From NCBI GenBank assembly GCA_029204225.1, contig CM055109.1, positions 2,990,147 through 3,054,146 of the forward strand: 64,000 bases of DNA, in the 5' to 3' direction. Below, one piece after another: positions 21,477-33,680 of the stretch. The stretch is from Diphasiastrum complanatum. Its lineage: Eukaryota; Streptophyta; Lycopodiopsida; Lycopodiales; Lycopodiaceae. The notes below the pieces were generated by a model. The model did no database searches. It was not told where the DNA came from and worked only from the letters and a program-made list of their open reading frames with translations. The first letter of the stretch is position 1. Every line of letters starts with the position of its first letter. The translations under genes were made by a program, and so were the position numbers.

Positions 21477-24400
21477 ATGGCTACAAATGGAGGCTACATG
21501 TTGGAAAGCAATGATAGGCTTACCTCCCTCAACTATTCTACTTGGAAAGTAAGGATGGAGTCTTTGCTTGAGATGAATGAGTTGATGGATATTGTTGTAG
21601 GTGTGGAGGAGATACCTTTGGCACCTCAAGAACAATTGAGGTATGACAAGAAGGCAAAGAAAGCCCTTCACATGATCAAGATGAATGTGACAAATGAGCT
21701 TATCAAAGAGGTTGGTAAGTGCACATCATCTAGTGAAGCTTGGGAAGCCTTGAAGAAGGTTTATGAATCCAAGTCTACTTCTAGAGTGTTGACTTTAAGA
21801 AGGCAAATCTTTTCTTGTATGCAAAAGAAGAGTGAGAGTGGACATGCTTTTGTTTTGAGAGTTAAAGCATTGAATGATGAGTTAGCATGCATTAATGATG
21901 GCATAAATAATGAGGAGCTTGTTCAAGTGATTCTCAATGGCTTGTTGGATGATCATGCTAATCTTGTTCAAAGTTATGCTATCCAAAAATGTTTACCAAG
22001 TGTTGGAGACTTGCAAGAGGTCTTGTTGGCTGAAGAATTCAGGTTGCAAGCAAGAGTGGGAGCATCTTCTACATCTCAAGGAGGAGAAGAGGAGGCAATG
22101 TTCTCTAAAGGCAAGTTCAAGGGCAAAGGTAAAAGCAATTGGTCTAAAGGGCAAGACCAAGGTGAGCACTCTACTTTTGGCAAAAAGAAGGATAGATCTA
22201 AGCTAAAATGTTTCTATTGTGGAGTCAAAGGGCATTTTGCTAGTGATTGTTTTAAGAAAAAGAGGGATCAAGGGGAAAAGCAAACCAATCTAACTATTGA
22301 TGAGGGTGGGGATGAGCTTCTTTCAAATGATGCTTTTGTTATGTCATCTTGCTTGTTGGCTAATCATGGAGACATTGATCCTTGGTGGATTGATAGTGGA
22401 GCCACTTCTCATATGACATATCATAAAGAGTATTTTTCATCTTTAATGGCATTTGATGGTGATAGGAAGGTAATCTATACCGCAAATGATGGTGAGTGTG
22501 CAATCAAGGGGATTGGCACAATTCCTATTTCACTTTCTACAAATAGGAATATAGAATTGAAAGATGTTTTGCTCATTCCATCCATTACCAAGAACTTACT
22601 TAGTGTAAGCCAAATGCTTGACAAAGGATTCAAAGTTGAGTTTGATGGTGATGCTTGCTTGATCAAAAAGGGGTGTAGTATCATTGCAAAAGGGAAAAGG
22701 CAAGGGAAATTGTTCAAGCTTGATGCATGTGTTGTTGCTAACCAAGTTGGATGCATGGCAAATGAACAAATGTCAATTCAAGAGGTATGGCATAAAAGGA
22801 TGGGACATCTCAACTACAAGGCCTTGGAGGTAATAGCCAAAAAGGAGGTAGTAAGGGGACTTCCCAAGTCTCTTACTTGCTTGAATCATGTTTGTGAAGA
22901 ATGTGCTTTGTCTAAATCACATAGATTGCCATATACTAGATCTATATCTAGATCTAAGATGCCTTTCTCTCTCTTGCATTCGGATATTCATGGTGTTACT
23001 ACAATTAGCAATGGAGGTGCTAAGATGTATGTAACTTTCATTGATGATTTTAGTAGATTTTGTTGGGTTTATCTACTAAAGAGCAAGGATGAGGTGTTTG
23101 ATGTGTTTGTCAAGTTCAAAGTTGCTATTGAGACTCAATTTACAACCAAAATCAAATGCTTGAGGAGCGACAATGGTGGTGAATACATTTCTAACAAATT
23201 CAAAGCCTTTTGCGATGAGCATGGGATCAAGAGGGAGTACACATGTCCAAGAACACCACAACAAAATGGAGTGGCCGAGAGGAAGAATAGAACCTTGTGT
23301 GAGAGTGCAAAGGCAATGAGATTGAATGCTAATCTTCCTAAACCTTTTTGGAGTGATGCTTTGTTGTGTGCAAATTTCCTATGCAATAGATGGCCAAGTG
23401 TTGTATTGGAAGGAAAAACCCCTTTTGAAGCTTTGTTTGGTATGAAGCCTAATGTCAAGTTTCTAAGAACTTTTGGATGCATTTGCTACTTCAACATTAC
23501 TCTTGATGATAGAACTAAGGAGGATCCATCTTCAAGAAAGGGCATTTTTGTTGGTTATAGTGAAGTAAGCAAAGCATATAGGATTTATGTTCCTTCAATC
23601 AAGAAAGTGTTCACAAGTAGGGATGTCATTTTTGATGAAAGTAACATTCCAAAAGTTGTTTCAAGTGATGATGGTGTTGTTGCAACTAATGTGCTTGATG
23701 ACAATGGAGTTGATGACACATTGGATGTGGATGTTGAAGAAGCCTCTTCAAGTCAAATTCCAAGGAGAACTCCAAGGCATAAAGTGAAACCCTCAAGGCT
23801 CACTTATGATGGCAAAGGTAAGCAAGTGGTGGATGGATCCAACTATGCTTTCCTAACTTCTTTTGATGTACCTTCATGTGTAGATGAAGCAAGGCAAAAA
23901 GAGGAATGGATCCAAGCAATGGATCTTGAGTTTGAAGCACTTATGAAGAACAACACATGGAGATTGGTGGAGCTTCCAAAGGGCAAAAGTGCAATTGGAT
24001 GCAAATGGATCTTCAAGGTAAAGACAAATCAAGATGGATCTATCAACAAGTTGAAGGCAAGGTTGGTGGCTAAAGGTTATGCTCAAGAGCATGGCATTGA
24101 CTATGAGGAAACCTTTGCACCCGTGGCAAAGATGGTGAGCATAAGAGTAATCATTTCCCTTGCAACTCTTTATGGATGGGATCTTTGGCAATTAGACATT
24201 TCTAATGCTTTCTTGAATGGTGATCTTGAAGAGGAAGTCTACATGGAGCAACCCGAGAGCTATGTTTCTCATAGCAAGCCTAATCATGTGTGTTTTCTAC
24301 AAAAAAGTTTGTATGGTCTTAAGCAAGCACCAAGGAGTTGGTATGCTAGGCTTAACTCTTTTCTACTTTCTCAAAACTTCACTATGAGTGAGTATGATCA

Positions 24401-25427
24401 TTCACTTTACTTTAGAATTAGTGCTAATGATGTTACAATCCTTCTAATTTATGTGGATGACATTATTTTAAGTGGAGGGAACAAGGAAGATATAGAAGAT
24501 ATCAAGAAAGCACTAAAAAAGGAATTTGAAGTGCATGATCTTGGTCTTTTGAGCTATATCTTAGGAATAGAAGTAATTAGAACTTCTCAAATCACTTTTA
24601 TTTCACAAGAGAAGTATGCTATTTCTATTCTCAATAGATTTCATATGGTAGATGCAAATCCTATTGATACACCTATGGAATCACATGTAAAGCTAACTAT
24701 AAGAGGTAATGAAAGATCCTTCGAGGACATTACTCTCTATAGGAAGCTAATAGGTTCTCTTATATATCTAACCATCACAAGACCTGATTTATCTTATTGT
24801 GTTGGTAGATTAAGCCAATTCATGCAAGATCCTAGCATAGAACATTGGAAACTAGGAAAGAGGATCTTGAGATACATCTCGGGAACAAAAGATTTTGGCA
24901 TTGTTTATAGAGGCTCATCACCTAACTTATTTGGTTTTTCAGATTCAGATTTTGCAGGAGACCTTATGGATAGAAAATCCATAAATGCACATGCTATTTT
25001 CATAGGTGATGGAGCTATCTCATGGATGTCGAAGAAACAAGCAACTATATCACTTTCTTCTAGTGAGGCCGAGTACAAAGCTTTGACATCATGCACAAAG
25101 GAGATGGTGTGGATCAAGAGGATGATTATGGAGCTTCATTTGCTGGATTTTTCAGAGAGTCCAATCATCTTTTGTGACAACCTTTCAGCCCAAAGTCTAG
25201 CAAGCAATCCGGTTTTCCATGCAAGGAGCAAACATATCGAGGTGGCTTACCATTTTGTGAGAGAACAAGTGTTGGCAAAAGAGATCAAGCTTGAACATGT
25301 CCCATCAAAGGAATGTGTGGCTGATATCTTTACCAAAGCATTGGGAAAGGACTTATTTTTCAAGCATAGAACAAGTCTTGGTGTACTTTCTAAATCTATG
25401 CTAAAACTAGTTGAAGAGGGAGTGTGA
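21477..25427 (+). CDS. Intact copia gag-pol polyprotein (1316 aa)
   Basis: A single frame encodes capsid, protease, integrase, RT and RNase H. Gag (UBN2-type: LNYSTWKVRMESLL) is at about residues 1-220; the CCHC knuckle CFYCGVKGHFASDC at about 244-257; protease WWIDSGATSHM with D near 305; the integrase HHCC finger (WHKRMGHLNYK...CEECALSKSH) near 435-485. The integrase triad is HSDIHG, RSDNGGEY and GVAERKN near 500, 563 and 598. RT starts AIGCKWIFKVK near 838 and has catalytic YVDDIIL near 992. RNase H has FSDSDFAGD, SSSEAEY and FCDNLSAQ near 1152, 1195 and 1233. The start at 21477 gives the family's usual MATN...N-terminus. The stop TGA overlaps the first bases of the 3' LTR (from 25423). 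I see no broken catalytic residue. The non-coding leader before it is 597 bases. Confidence 0.96.
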   Translation: MATNGGYMLESNDRLTSLNYSTWKVRMESLLEMNELMDIVVGVEEIPLAPQEQLRYDKKAKKALHMIKMNVTNELIKEVGKCTSSSEAWEALKKVYESKSTSRVLTLRRQIFSCMQKKSESGHAFVLRVKALNDELACINDGINNEELVQVILNGLLDDHANLVQSYAIQKCLPSVGDLQEVLLAEEFRLQARVGASSTSQGGEEEAMFSKGKFKGKGKSNWSKGQDQGEHSTFGKKKDRSKLKCFYCGVKGHFASDCFKKKRDQGEKQTNLTIDEGGDELLSNDAFVMSSCLLANHGDIDPWWIDSGATSHMTYHKEYFSSLMAFDGDRKVIYTANDGECAIKGIGTIPISLSTNRNIELKDVLLIPSITKNLLSVSQMLDKGFKVEFDGDACLIKKGCSIIAKGKRQGKLFKLDACVVANQVGCMANEQMSIQEVWHKRMGHLNYKALEVIAKKEVVRGLPKSLTCLNHVCEECALSKSHRLPYTRSISRSKMPFSLLHSDIHGVTTISNGGAKMYVTFIDDFSRFCWVYLLKSKDEVFDVFVKFKVAIETQFTTKIKCLRSDNGGEYISNKFKAFCDEHGIKREYTCPRTPQQNGVAERKNRTLCESAKAMRLNANLPKPFWSDALLCANFLCNRWPSVVLEGKTPFEALFGMKPNVKFLRTFGCICYFNITLDDRTKEDPSSRKGIFVGYSEVSKAYRIYVPSIKKVFTSRDVIFDESNIPKVVSSDDGVVATNVLDDNGVDDTLDVDVEEASSSQIPRRTPRHKVKPSRLTYDGKGKQVVDGSNYAFLTSFDVPSCVDEARQKEEWIQAMDLEFEALMKNNTWRLVELPKGKSAIGCKWIFKVKTNQDGSINKLKARLVAKGYAQEHGIDYEETFAPVAKMVSIRVIISLATLYGWDLWQLDISNAFLNGDLEEEVYMEQPESYVSHSKPNHVCFLQKSLYGLKQAPRSWYARLNSFLLSQNFTMSEYDHSLYFRISANDVTILLIYVDDIILSGGNKEDIEDIKKALKKEFEVHDLGLLSYILGIEVIRTSQITFISQEKYAISILNRFHMVDANPIDTPMESHVKLTIRGNERSFEDITLYRKLIGSLIYLTITRPDLSYCVGRLSQFMQDPSIEHWKLGKRILRYISGTKDFGIVYRGSSPNLFGFSDSDFAGDLMDRKSINAHAIFIGDGAISWMSKKQATISLSSSEAEYKALTSCTKEMVWIKRMIMELHLLDFSESPIIFCDNLSAQSLASNPVFHARSKHIEVAYHFVREQVLAKEIKLEHVPSKECVADIFTKALGKDLFFKHRTSLGVLSKSMLKLVEEGV
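25413..25422 (+). other. Polypurine tract of the young copia
   Basis: GAAGAGGGAG immediately before the 3' LTR; it lies inside the last codons of gag-pol. Confidence 0.8.
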
Positions 25428-26075
25428 AAAATTGTCAACTAGTAGTATTTTCCTAACTTGAGATTTTGTAGGCCTATGGCCAAATAAAAGTTAGAGATAG
25501 GTTCATACATGTATGTAGAGGCCCAAAGTATGTGTACACTACTTTTGAGGTCACATTAATTAGAGGAGGTCGAGTGTGGAGCTCTTCTATTGGCTCATAA
25601 TTTGGTGCATTCCTATTTGACCAAATTTCTAGGTATATGGGTGAATCCTATTGGACCCCAATTTTAGCCTATCATAAGACAAGTGGCCAAGAGGCACTAT
25701 GGCTGCTATAAATAGCCATCTCCACGAGTATGTACACATCTCATTTTCATTCTATTGAATGAATGTTATGCTCTTTGAAGATCCATCTTCTTCTCTCTCA
25801 CTTTTTTGTTCATATCTTGCATTCTAGCCACTAGAATTGTGATTTCTTTGTTGCTATGGCTTCACACGTGTGAAATGCAGGTTGTAGGCTCTGAAGTACG
25901 GACAGGGACAGCAAGTTTCTGTTTGTGGAAGCTTATGATCAGATCTTGATGTTTAGTTGATGTTTAGTATGCTTAACATCACAATTTCTATCATTTTTTC
26001 AATCTAGATGTGCATAACTTCCATGGCCAAGATCTTTATGAAACTTTAGCATCTTTTGGATCTGAGTTTTTCACA
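25423..26075 (+). repeat. 3' LTR of the young copia
   Basis: 653 bp, same sequence as 20215-20867 by reading; followed by the CTAAG target duplication. Confidence 0.96.
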
Positions 26076-26087
26076 CTAAGGGCTAAG

Positions 26088-26204
<117 letters not shown>

Positions 26205-26250
26205 TGAAGCCCAAGGATTAAGAGTGAAGGGCCAAGAGTTAAGTTTCAAT

Positions 26251-27700
26251 GGCCATGCATCTGGCAGCTTCCATGAGAGTCATGTTCTTTCTTTCTGCAA
26301 TACTATTGTGCTGCGGTGTTTAAGATGCAGTCCTTCTGTGAATGATTCTTAGATCATTGCAAAAATCAGTGAATCGATTTGAGATGTATTTTCCACCTCG
26401 ATCTGTCCTGATCTGCTTCACCTTGTTTTTTGTGCGTCTTCCTATCCAATTCACATACTCTATGAATTTGTCAAGTGCATCTGATTTATTGTGAATGAAG
26501 TAGACTCTAACAAACCTACTGTAATCATCAATAAAAGTGATATAATATTTTGATACTCCTACTGAAATCATGTTAAAAGGTCCACATATGTCTGAATGTA
26601 CTAGCTCCAAAATCTTTGTCGTTCTGTAGGAGTCCTTGACAAAAGGAGTACATGACATCTTACCCTTTATACATGCATCACAGGTCATCGAACTGGTTGC
26701 ATTTAAGATGCTTATCCTTGTGATTGCTCCATGATGGCTTGCTTGATACAGTGCCATTGAATTTATATGGCATAGTCTTCTGTGCCATAGAATATCTGAT
26801 GAATCATCATGGGTCTGATGTACTTGATCTACAGGTAGGCATACCTCAGATGATACAGGTTGTCTTTTCTTCTACCTTGTGTAATCAGTGTACTGGTGCT
26901 TGCATCAACAACATTGCATGCTTCGTCTGAGAATGTAACACGCATCCCTACGTCAACTATTCTTGCCACTGATAGCAAGTCCTGCTGCAGTATAGGCACG
27001 AACAGAACATCTTCGAGTTGTTTGTCTGCTATTTGTGTTGACCATAGTGAACCAATACCATTCATTTGATGCTTTGATTTGTCTCCAAGAATGATAAATC
27101 TTGATGGATTTGCACTTCAAAAATCAGACATTATCCGTCTTGATGTAACAAAGTGTGAGGTAGCTCCTGAATCAAGGATTACCTCTTGTGTCTCAAGTGT
27201 TGATAATGCACACATGTCTACACAGATGTAGGTGGTCAAATTTTCGTGATTCGATCTTTTATTGTCCATTTTTTGGCTCTCTGGTTCTCCGACATAGGAC
27301 AAACTATTATTTTTCTCCCGTCTGCCTTGAGCTTGTTTGTTTCTTGGGTTCTGGTGGCAGTCCATGGCTACATGACCTTCTTATGATAGACTCAATTTTT
27401 GAATTTAGCCAACATGAATCGACAGTATGTCCTTTGCGTTTGCATCTCACGCATATCTTCTTGTCTCCATTCTCCTTTGTTCTTCCATTTGCCTCTGCTG
27501 GCTTCTTCTACTTATTGGTCTCAATCTTGCTTTTGGTCTGACTCCCTCTTAGACTTGAATTGCTTCTTCGTCTTCTCCTTGTTGCTGTAGAGAGCTTGGT
27601 CATAAGCATCCTTGTGATCAAGGTGCTTTTGAGTTTCAACTTCTTCTCGAATCTCCACAATTGCCTTTTCGAGTGTTGTGGATCCTCATGATCCCACATT
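26251..27700 (-). pseudogene. Copia gag(end)-protease-integrase relic
   Basis: On the minus strand: an end-of-gag stretch 27699-27508; protease region 27365-27117 with VILDSGATSHFV; 27065-26829 with LEDVLFVPILQQDLLSV and the DNLYHL that precedes the integrase finger; 26757-26320 with CDACIKGKM, LVHSDICGPF (first D), FIDDYSRF and IRTDRGGKYISN (second D). Below 26320 a decayed frame keeps part of the catalytic-E region. Frames change and stops occur. It is related to the plus-strand copia at 45.9-49.1 kb (same DSGATSHFV and LSVA-IVD pattern). RT is absent. Confidence 0.82.
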
Positions 27701-28207
27701 ATCCAAAATTATTGTTTATATTGTAGAAATTTTTAATATTTATACATGTAAATGTGCTATAGTGCCTAAATTTATGTAAAGGCCTATGTGCTTTTTGTAA
27801 ATTCACATTTAGGTTAGAACTCGTGACGTTCTATAGAGACGCAGTAGCAGATCTAAATCGACATCTTAACGGTTGGTGAACGACATTGAGGCCGGTGATC
27901 ATTCCTATAAGGTTGACACTTCGTGCCATTGTACTTACACATTTGCACATATATGAGTATCAATAGAGAGAGAAGAGAGCCAGTTTCTATAAGCTTGAGC
28001 ATTCTTTCTCTCTGCCATATTTTACAGCATTACTTCTTATCAATTGAGCGAATACACTCTATACGATCTGTAGCTGTTTGTGATACTGTTCTGTCTGCGT
28101 CACACATGTTTCTTGTGTTTTACTCAATTTCAGCTACTCTAAAGTGGATTTTCAAGCATCACCAGAGAGCAACAATTTTGATTAATGTGTGCAGGGAATA
28201 AGCTGAA
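27701..28207 (+). repeat. First part of a gypsy 5' LTR, split by the minus-strand copia
   Basis: This sequence continues at 34368 once the copia (28213-34362) and one GCTGT copy are removed, and ends at CCACCACA (34852) before a degraded tRNA-Asp primer site and a gypsy gag. The left border is uncertain. It contains AAAGGCCTATGTGC near 27778, recalling the AGGCCTAA-TGTC word of the other gypsy LTRs. Confidence 0.6.
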
Positions 28208-28212
28208 GCTGT

Positions 28213-28893
28213 TGTAAAAATTACAGCAAATAAGAACCCTAAAACACTTGAAATGATGAGGGAAACAATAGATTATGATCTCATAAGATTAGCACAAGTT
28301 GAACCATCAAAATCCATCAAAAATCTATGCTTGAACCTCACTAAATGGCCCAAATCCTTGAAGAAGGCTTCACACGTGTGAAAGTACGACCTCCCACAGT
28401 CTGAGTACTGTACACCAGACCTACATTCAATCCTATAATCATTAGTAATCACAAGAACTCAAACAATTATGAACATAGAGAGCAATTGCACCATTATGAG
28501 AGGAAAAACATGAAATTGCTTGATTGATTTTAGTGAGATATCATCACCTATATATACATGATCCATCACGGTTTTGGGCAGGTATGAGTAGCCCTAAACC
28601 TATCCCTAATGCTAATTTTGGTGGATATTTCATCCCTACCAAGTTAGGGTTGGAATCTTGGAGATCCCTCAAAATGCAAAAATTACCAAAAATAGCTCCT
28701 ATTTTTTCTCCCTTGTATCTAAGCATAATTTGGACTCATTCCAAAGGTTCTAACACTTAGGTCTACTTGAGAACATCCTTATGAATGGAATCCTATGCTA
28801 TTTGGCACGTGTGACAAGCCACATCATGACCATCTAACTATTTACAAGTCATATGACCAAAACTAGTCAAGCTAGAATTGTGAATTTTTAACA
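28213..28893 (-). repeat. 3' LTR of the nested copia
   Basis: On the plus strand it starts TGTAAAAATTACAGC and ends AATTTTTAACA. The palindrome TTCACACGTGTGAA lies at 28369-28382. A purine tract (minus strand GTGAGGAGGAG) adjoins at 28894. Confidence 0.94.
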
Positions 28894-28907
28894 CTCCTCC
28901 TCACTAT

Positions 28908-31900
28908 CTAGCTTGGTTCAATCATTGCTTTACTAATCACTCCAAGTGATGATCTGAACTTCATAAAAGGTGTCTTTTGAAGTGGTTTAGTAAGTAGATC
29001 AGCTACACATTCATTGCTTGGAACATGCTCCAAAGCAATCCCCTTGGCTTGCACCATTTCTCTCACAAAGTGATGGCATATCTCAATGTGCTTAGATCTT
29101 GCATGGAAGATTGGGTTAGATGCAAGGTGTTGGGCTGATATATTGTCATTGTAGATGATTGGTGCCTCCTCTGAATCCATGATCTTTAGTTCCACCAATA
29201 ATCTCTTGATCCAAAGTACCTCCTTTGTAGTGGTTGTCAAAGCTTTGTACTCGGCCTCGGTTGAAGATAGAGATATAGTTTCTTGCTTTTTTGAAAGCCA
29301 TGAAACCACACCTTCTCCTATGAAAGTTGAATAGGCACTTGTTGATTTCCTATCCCTCTTGTCCCCTGAAAAATCTGAATCACTAAATGCATGAAGGTTA
29401 ATCACATCTCCTCTATATAGAATCCCAAAATCCAATGTACCCGAGATGTATCTTAGAATCCTCTTAGCCTTTTTCCAATGGATATTCAATGGCTTTTGCA
29501 TGGATTGGCTCAACCTACATACACTAAAGCTAAGATCTAGTCTAGTTGTAGTGATCCACATTAAGGAACCTATAAGTTGCCTAAACAAAGTGATGTCCAT
29601 GAAGGATCTTTCATCATCTTCATTTGGCACTTTTACATCTTGCTCCATTGGTGTGCCAACACTTTTGCATACTTCCATCTTAAACTTCTTCAAAAGACTT
29701 TGAGCATAGTTTACTTGACTTATAAAGATAAAATCAGACCCTCTAAGTACTTCTATGCCTAAGATGAAGTGAAGACACCCTAGATCTACCATCTTGAACT
29801 CTAAGGATAGATCTATCTTGATTTTTTCAATACCATGAACACTATTTCCACTAATGATGATGTCATCTACATAAATGAGTAAAAGTACAATACCAACATC
29901 ATCAAACTTAATGTAAAGAGTGGGATCATATTCACTTTGAACAAAAGAAAGTGAAATAAGATAGCAATGTAGTCTTGAATTCCAAGATCTCAAGGCTTGC
30001 TTCAAGCCATAGATGCTTCTTTGGAGATGGCATACTTTGTTCTCCATTCCATGCTTGATGAACCCTTGTGGCTGCTCCATATAGATATCTTCTTCCAAAA
30101 AACCATTCAAGAAAGCATTAGAGACATCCATTTGAATAGAATCCATCCAAAATGTGATGCAAGTGCAATGATTAGTCTTATTGTGACCATCTTGGCCACG
30201 GGTGCAAAAGTTTCCTCATAGTCTATCCCTCTCTCTTGAGCATAACCTTTTGCAACTAATCTTGCTTTATGTTTGTTAACACTCCCATTTGCATTCAACT
30301 TAAGCTTGAAGACCCACTTGCATCCTATTACATTCCTTTGAGGTCTCTCAACAAGCAACCAAGTTTCATTCTCAATCAAGGCATCATACTCATCCAACAT
30401 AGCTTTATACCATTCTTTGGAGTTCAATGCATCTTCAACATTAGACGGTTCTTCAAAACTGGATAAAGCATAAGAAGTGGATGAGATACCCTCAACTTTC
30501 TGTCCTTTGCCTTGATATGTGAGCCTTGATGGCTCCACTTTTGCCCTTGAAGATCTCCTTGGTGTGATAGGTGGGTTTGGTGCTTGCTCCTCCATGAGCT
30601 CCTCCTCAGAACCAAGATCTTGCTCCTCGGCCATCTTCTTCTTGATTGTTGGAGCACTTGAGCCTTCTTCAAGCATATGCATATGATGTTCATCAAATAT
30701 GACATCCCTTGAAACAACAAACTTGTTCAAGGATGGGAGATAGACTTTGTAGCCCTTGCTTGAGCTTGCATATCCAAGCATGATCCCTCTTGTGGAAGAT
30801 GGATCCTCCTTGGTTCTTGTTTCCAAGGGCACATGCACATAACATATACACCCAAGAACTTTCAAGTGATTAAGATTGGGTTTCTTTCCATACAACATCT
30901 CATAAGGAGTTTTGCCTTCAATTGCTTTGCAAGACACCCTATTCATCAAGTAGTTTGCACATACAAGAGACTCACCCCAAAAGGATTTGGGTAAACAAGC
31001 ATCTAATCTTAAAGCCTTAGAACATTCACATAATTTTCTATTCCTTCTTTCAGAAAATCCATTTTGTTGAGGAGTGTAAGGACAAGAAGTCTCTTTCTTG
31101 ATCCCTTCCTCCTCACAAAAGGCCTTGAACTCATTGGAGATGAATTCTCCACCATTGTCACTTCTAAGAATCTTGATGCTATGATTATGATGCTTTTCCA
31201 CAAACAACTTGAACTTTACAAAAGTATCAAATACTTGAGACTTGAAGGAAAGTAAGAACACCCAACAATATCTTGAGTAGTCATCAATGAAGGTTAAAAA
31301 CATGGATGAACCTCCATTAGATTTGGTGCTAGCAATGTGCACATCCGAGTGTATGAGTTCAAGAGGATGAGATGACTTTGTGATGGAGTTAGGAAACACC
31401 TTCTTATGTGCCTTGGATAAGGCACAAGCTTCACAAACCTTGTCTTCCTTCCCAATAGACCTTGGTAGGCCTAAAGCATACTCGTCCTTGATCATAGCCT
31501 CCATGGAACCCGAGTTGACATGTCCAAGTCTTTTGTGCCATAAAGTAAAGGTAGATATCTTGCTCTTCTCGGCCAACATGACAACATTAGTATCCACAAA
31601 TGCATCCAGCTTATAAAGTTTGCCAAGTCTAGTGCCCTTAGCCACTATCTTACCCTTCTTCTTGATGAAACATTCATTTGAAGCAAAGTCAACATTGAAA
31701 CCATTGTCTACCATTTGGCCAACACTTAGTAGATTCTTTGTTATTGTAGGAATGTACAAAACACCTTCTATGTTGATCTTTTTGGAAGATCCTAAGCAAA
31801 GGGGAATGCTACCAACTCCTTCAATCTTACAAGCTTCATCATTTGCTGTATAGATAGACTTTATAGGTCCATCATAAGATAAGAGAGAAGAGAAAAACTC

Positions 31901-32869
31901 CCTTTTACTAGTCATGTGTGAACTAGCACCCGAGTCAATCCACCAAGGATCTTCTCCTTTGAAGCTTGTTGAAGAAAATATGGACATCATGAGAGAGTCC
32001 TCATGTGAACTCTCCTCCTCCTCCTCTTTGCTCATGTTGGCTTGGCTTTGATCTTGCTTCCTCTTGAAGCATTCCGAGGCATAATGCCCCATCTTGCTAC
32101 AATAGTAGCACTTCACCTTTTATTTGTCCTTCTTGACTTTGGTGGTTGATGGAGATGCCTTTGGGGGTCCTTCTTGATCCTCAAGCTTTGTAGACTTCTT
32201 GAATGTTGATCCTTTGCCTTTGGACTTGCCTTTTCCTTTGGTGAAGAGAGCTTGGTCATATCCACCTTGGATGGAAAGCCTATCCATCCTCTCTTGCATT
32301 TGGCTCCTTCTTGATTCCTCGGCCATGAGTGTGCCTTGGAGTTCTTCAAGTATGGGTAGCTTACCCATAATTGCATATCCCTGAACCAAATTGTCAAATT
32401 CAAAGCTTAGTCCATTCAATATGAGTTGAACAAGCTCTTCATCCTTGATAGGGTCACCTATAAAGGCTAGCTCTTTGTTCAATTCCTTTACTCTTAGGAC
32501 AAAAGTATGTGCACTCTCTCCTTTCTTTTGATAGCTTCTATAGATTTGATTCTTCAAAGCTAACATTCTAGTTTGGTTCTTGGATTCATAGACCTTTTGC
32601 AAAGTCTCCCAAGCATCTTGAGCTGAAGTGCAATCTCCTACCTCTCTTAAGAGTTCATTTGCAACATTCATTTTTATGCAATGTAGTGCAACATTGCACC
32701 TCTTGATGTATTTGGCTTTTTCTTGAGGATGAATAGGTTCACCCTCCTAAACAATTTCCATCAGATCTTGCATGATCATGATAGATTCCATTCTAACTTT
32801 CCATATGGAATAGTTAGTTTTGTTGAGCCTTTCATTAGTATCCAAAAGATATGCATTTATAGATGCCAT
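28908..32869 (-). pseudogene. Copia gag-pol of the nested element, broken by two stops and a frameshift
   Basis: Translation begins at ATG 32869 (MASINAYLLDTNERL). TAG at 32749-32747 interrupts gag, and TAA at 32122-32120 lies just before the CCHC knuckle CYYCSKMGHYASEC. The same frame then gives protease WWIDSGASSHM, the integrase finger LWHKRLGHVN...CEACALSKAH, triad HSDVHIA, RSDNGGEF and GFSERRN, and the RT start VIGCKWVFKLK. A one-base loss near 30147 shifts the frame; the rest of RT (YVDDIIISGN) and RNase H (FSDSDFSGD, SSTEAEY, YNDNISAQ) reads to 28908. Domains are otherwise well preserved, so the copy was probably mobilised with proteins from another element or broke after insertion. 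Confidence 0.93.
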
Positions 32870-33667
32870 CTAGTCTCCTAGTCAAGGACTTGACACAAAT
32901 GAAGGTTACTTCTATTGATTTGATTGAAGGTCTACCTTATCCCACTTCTTAGGGACCTGAAAAGATCAGTAATAGACTTCCTATAAATATCTAAGAATGA
33001 TCTCTAACAAAATCAAATCATAGAATACTAGAAACAATGCAGTTGCTTGATTGAAGTAGACAATACTAGTAGAATTGCCCCTCTTTCTATAAAGAACATT
33101 AAAGCTTCCAAATGATCTGATCAAGAGTGAATTTCAGCAACCTAATATACTTCCAAAATCACTTGTAAAAGATCTAAATGGAACTTAATGAGGATGCAAC
33201 ACAATCTACTATCCAATCACAAGCAAAAAATGATCAAAATTGATGAAAAATTGATCTAATTTGGTGCATAAGTCAAGCAATGGTTGGACTGAACCTAAAT
33301 CACTTTAGGAGGTGCCTACTACACCTTAGAACAGCCTTGAAGAGTCCCCAAAACTCTGATCTTCCCTCTCCTTGAATGCTAGAAAGCCTCCTCTATGAAA
33401 TCACCTCCAAAACTCGCTTAGAAATCAATGCTTGGAGCAAGCAAAACTTGCTATCTTGGTAATGTGAATTGAATTCAACTTTGCCTCTGGTTTTAGACAC
33501 CTAAACACCTGCAAATGAAGTCACACAACACCAATCTCCAATGTATTTGACTCACTTTGAGTTCTAGAATCAATACTAGATGCTAAGATCCAATCTACAC
33601 AAGATTTAGATCAAAAATTGTGATCAAATTGAATGAAAACCAAGGATTTAGCTCATTTCAGCCTTTA

Positions 33668-33680
33668 GGCTCTGATACCA
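33668..33680 (-). other. Primer binding site of the nested copia
   Basis: On the minus strand TGGTATCAGAGCC, immediately inside the 5' LTR. Confidence 0.92.

Larger units (their letters stand above)
20215..26075 (+). mobile_element. Complete, young Ty1/copia LTR retrotransposon
   Basis: The element is 5861 bp: 653-bp LTRs at both ends, a primer site adjacent to the 5' LTR, one uninterrupted gag-pol frame and a purine tract before the 3' LTR. The 5-bp target duplication CTAAG lies at 20210-20214 and 26076-26080. The two LTRs have the same length and I find no difference between them, so insertion is recent. It carries every part seen in autonomous copia elements. Its insertion target is a heptamer minisatellite. 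Confidence 0.96.

Noticed and set aside
21477-25427. Host gene or virus as the source of the 1316-codon frame
   Set aside because: Domain order gag-protease-integrase-RT-RNase H, LTRs, primer site and target duplication identify a copia retrotransposon.
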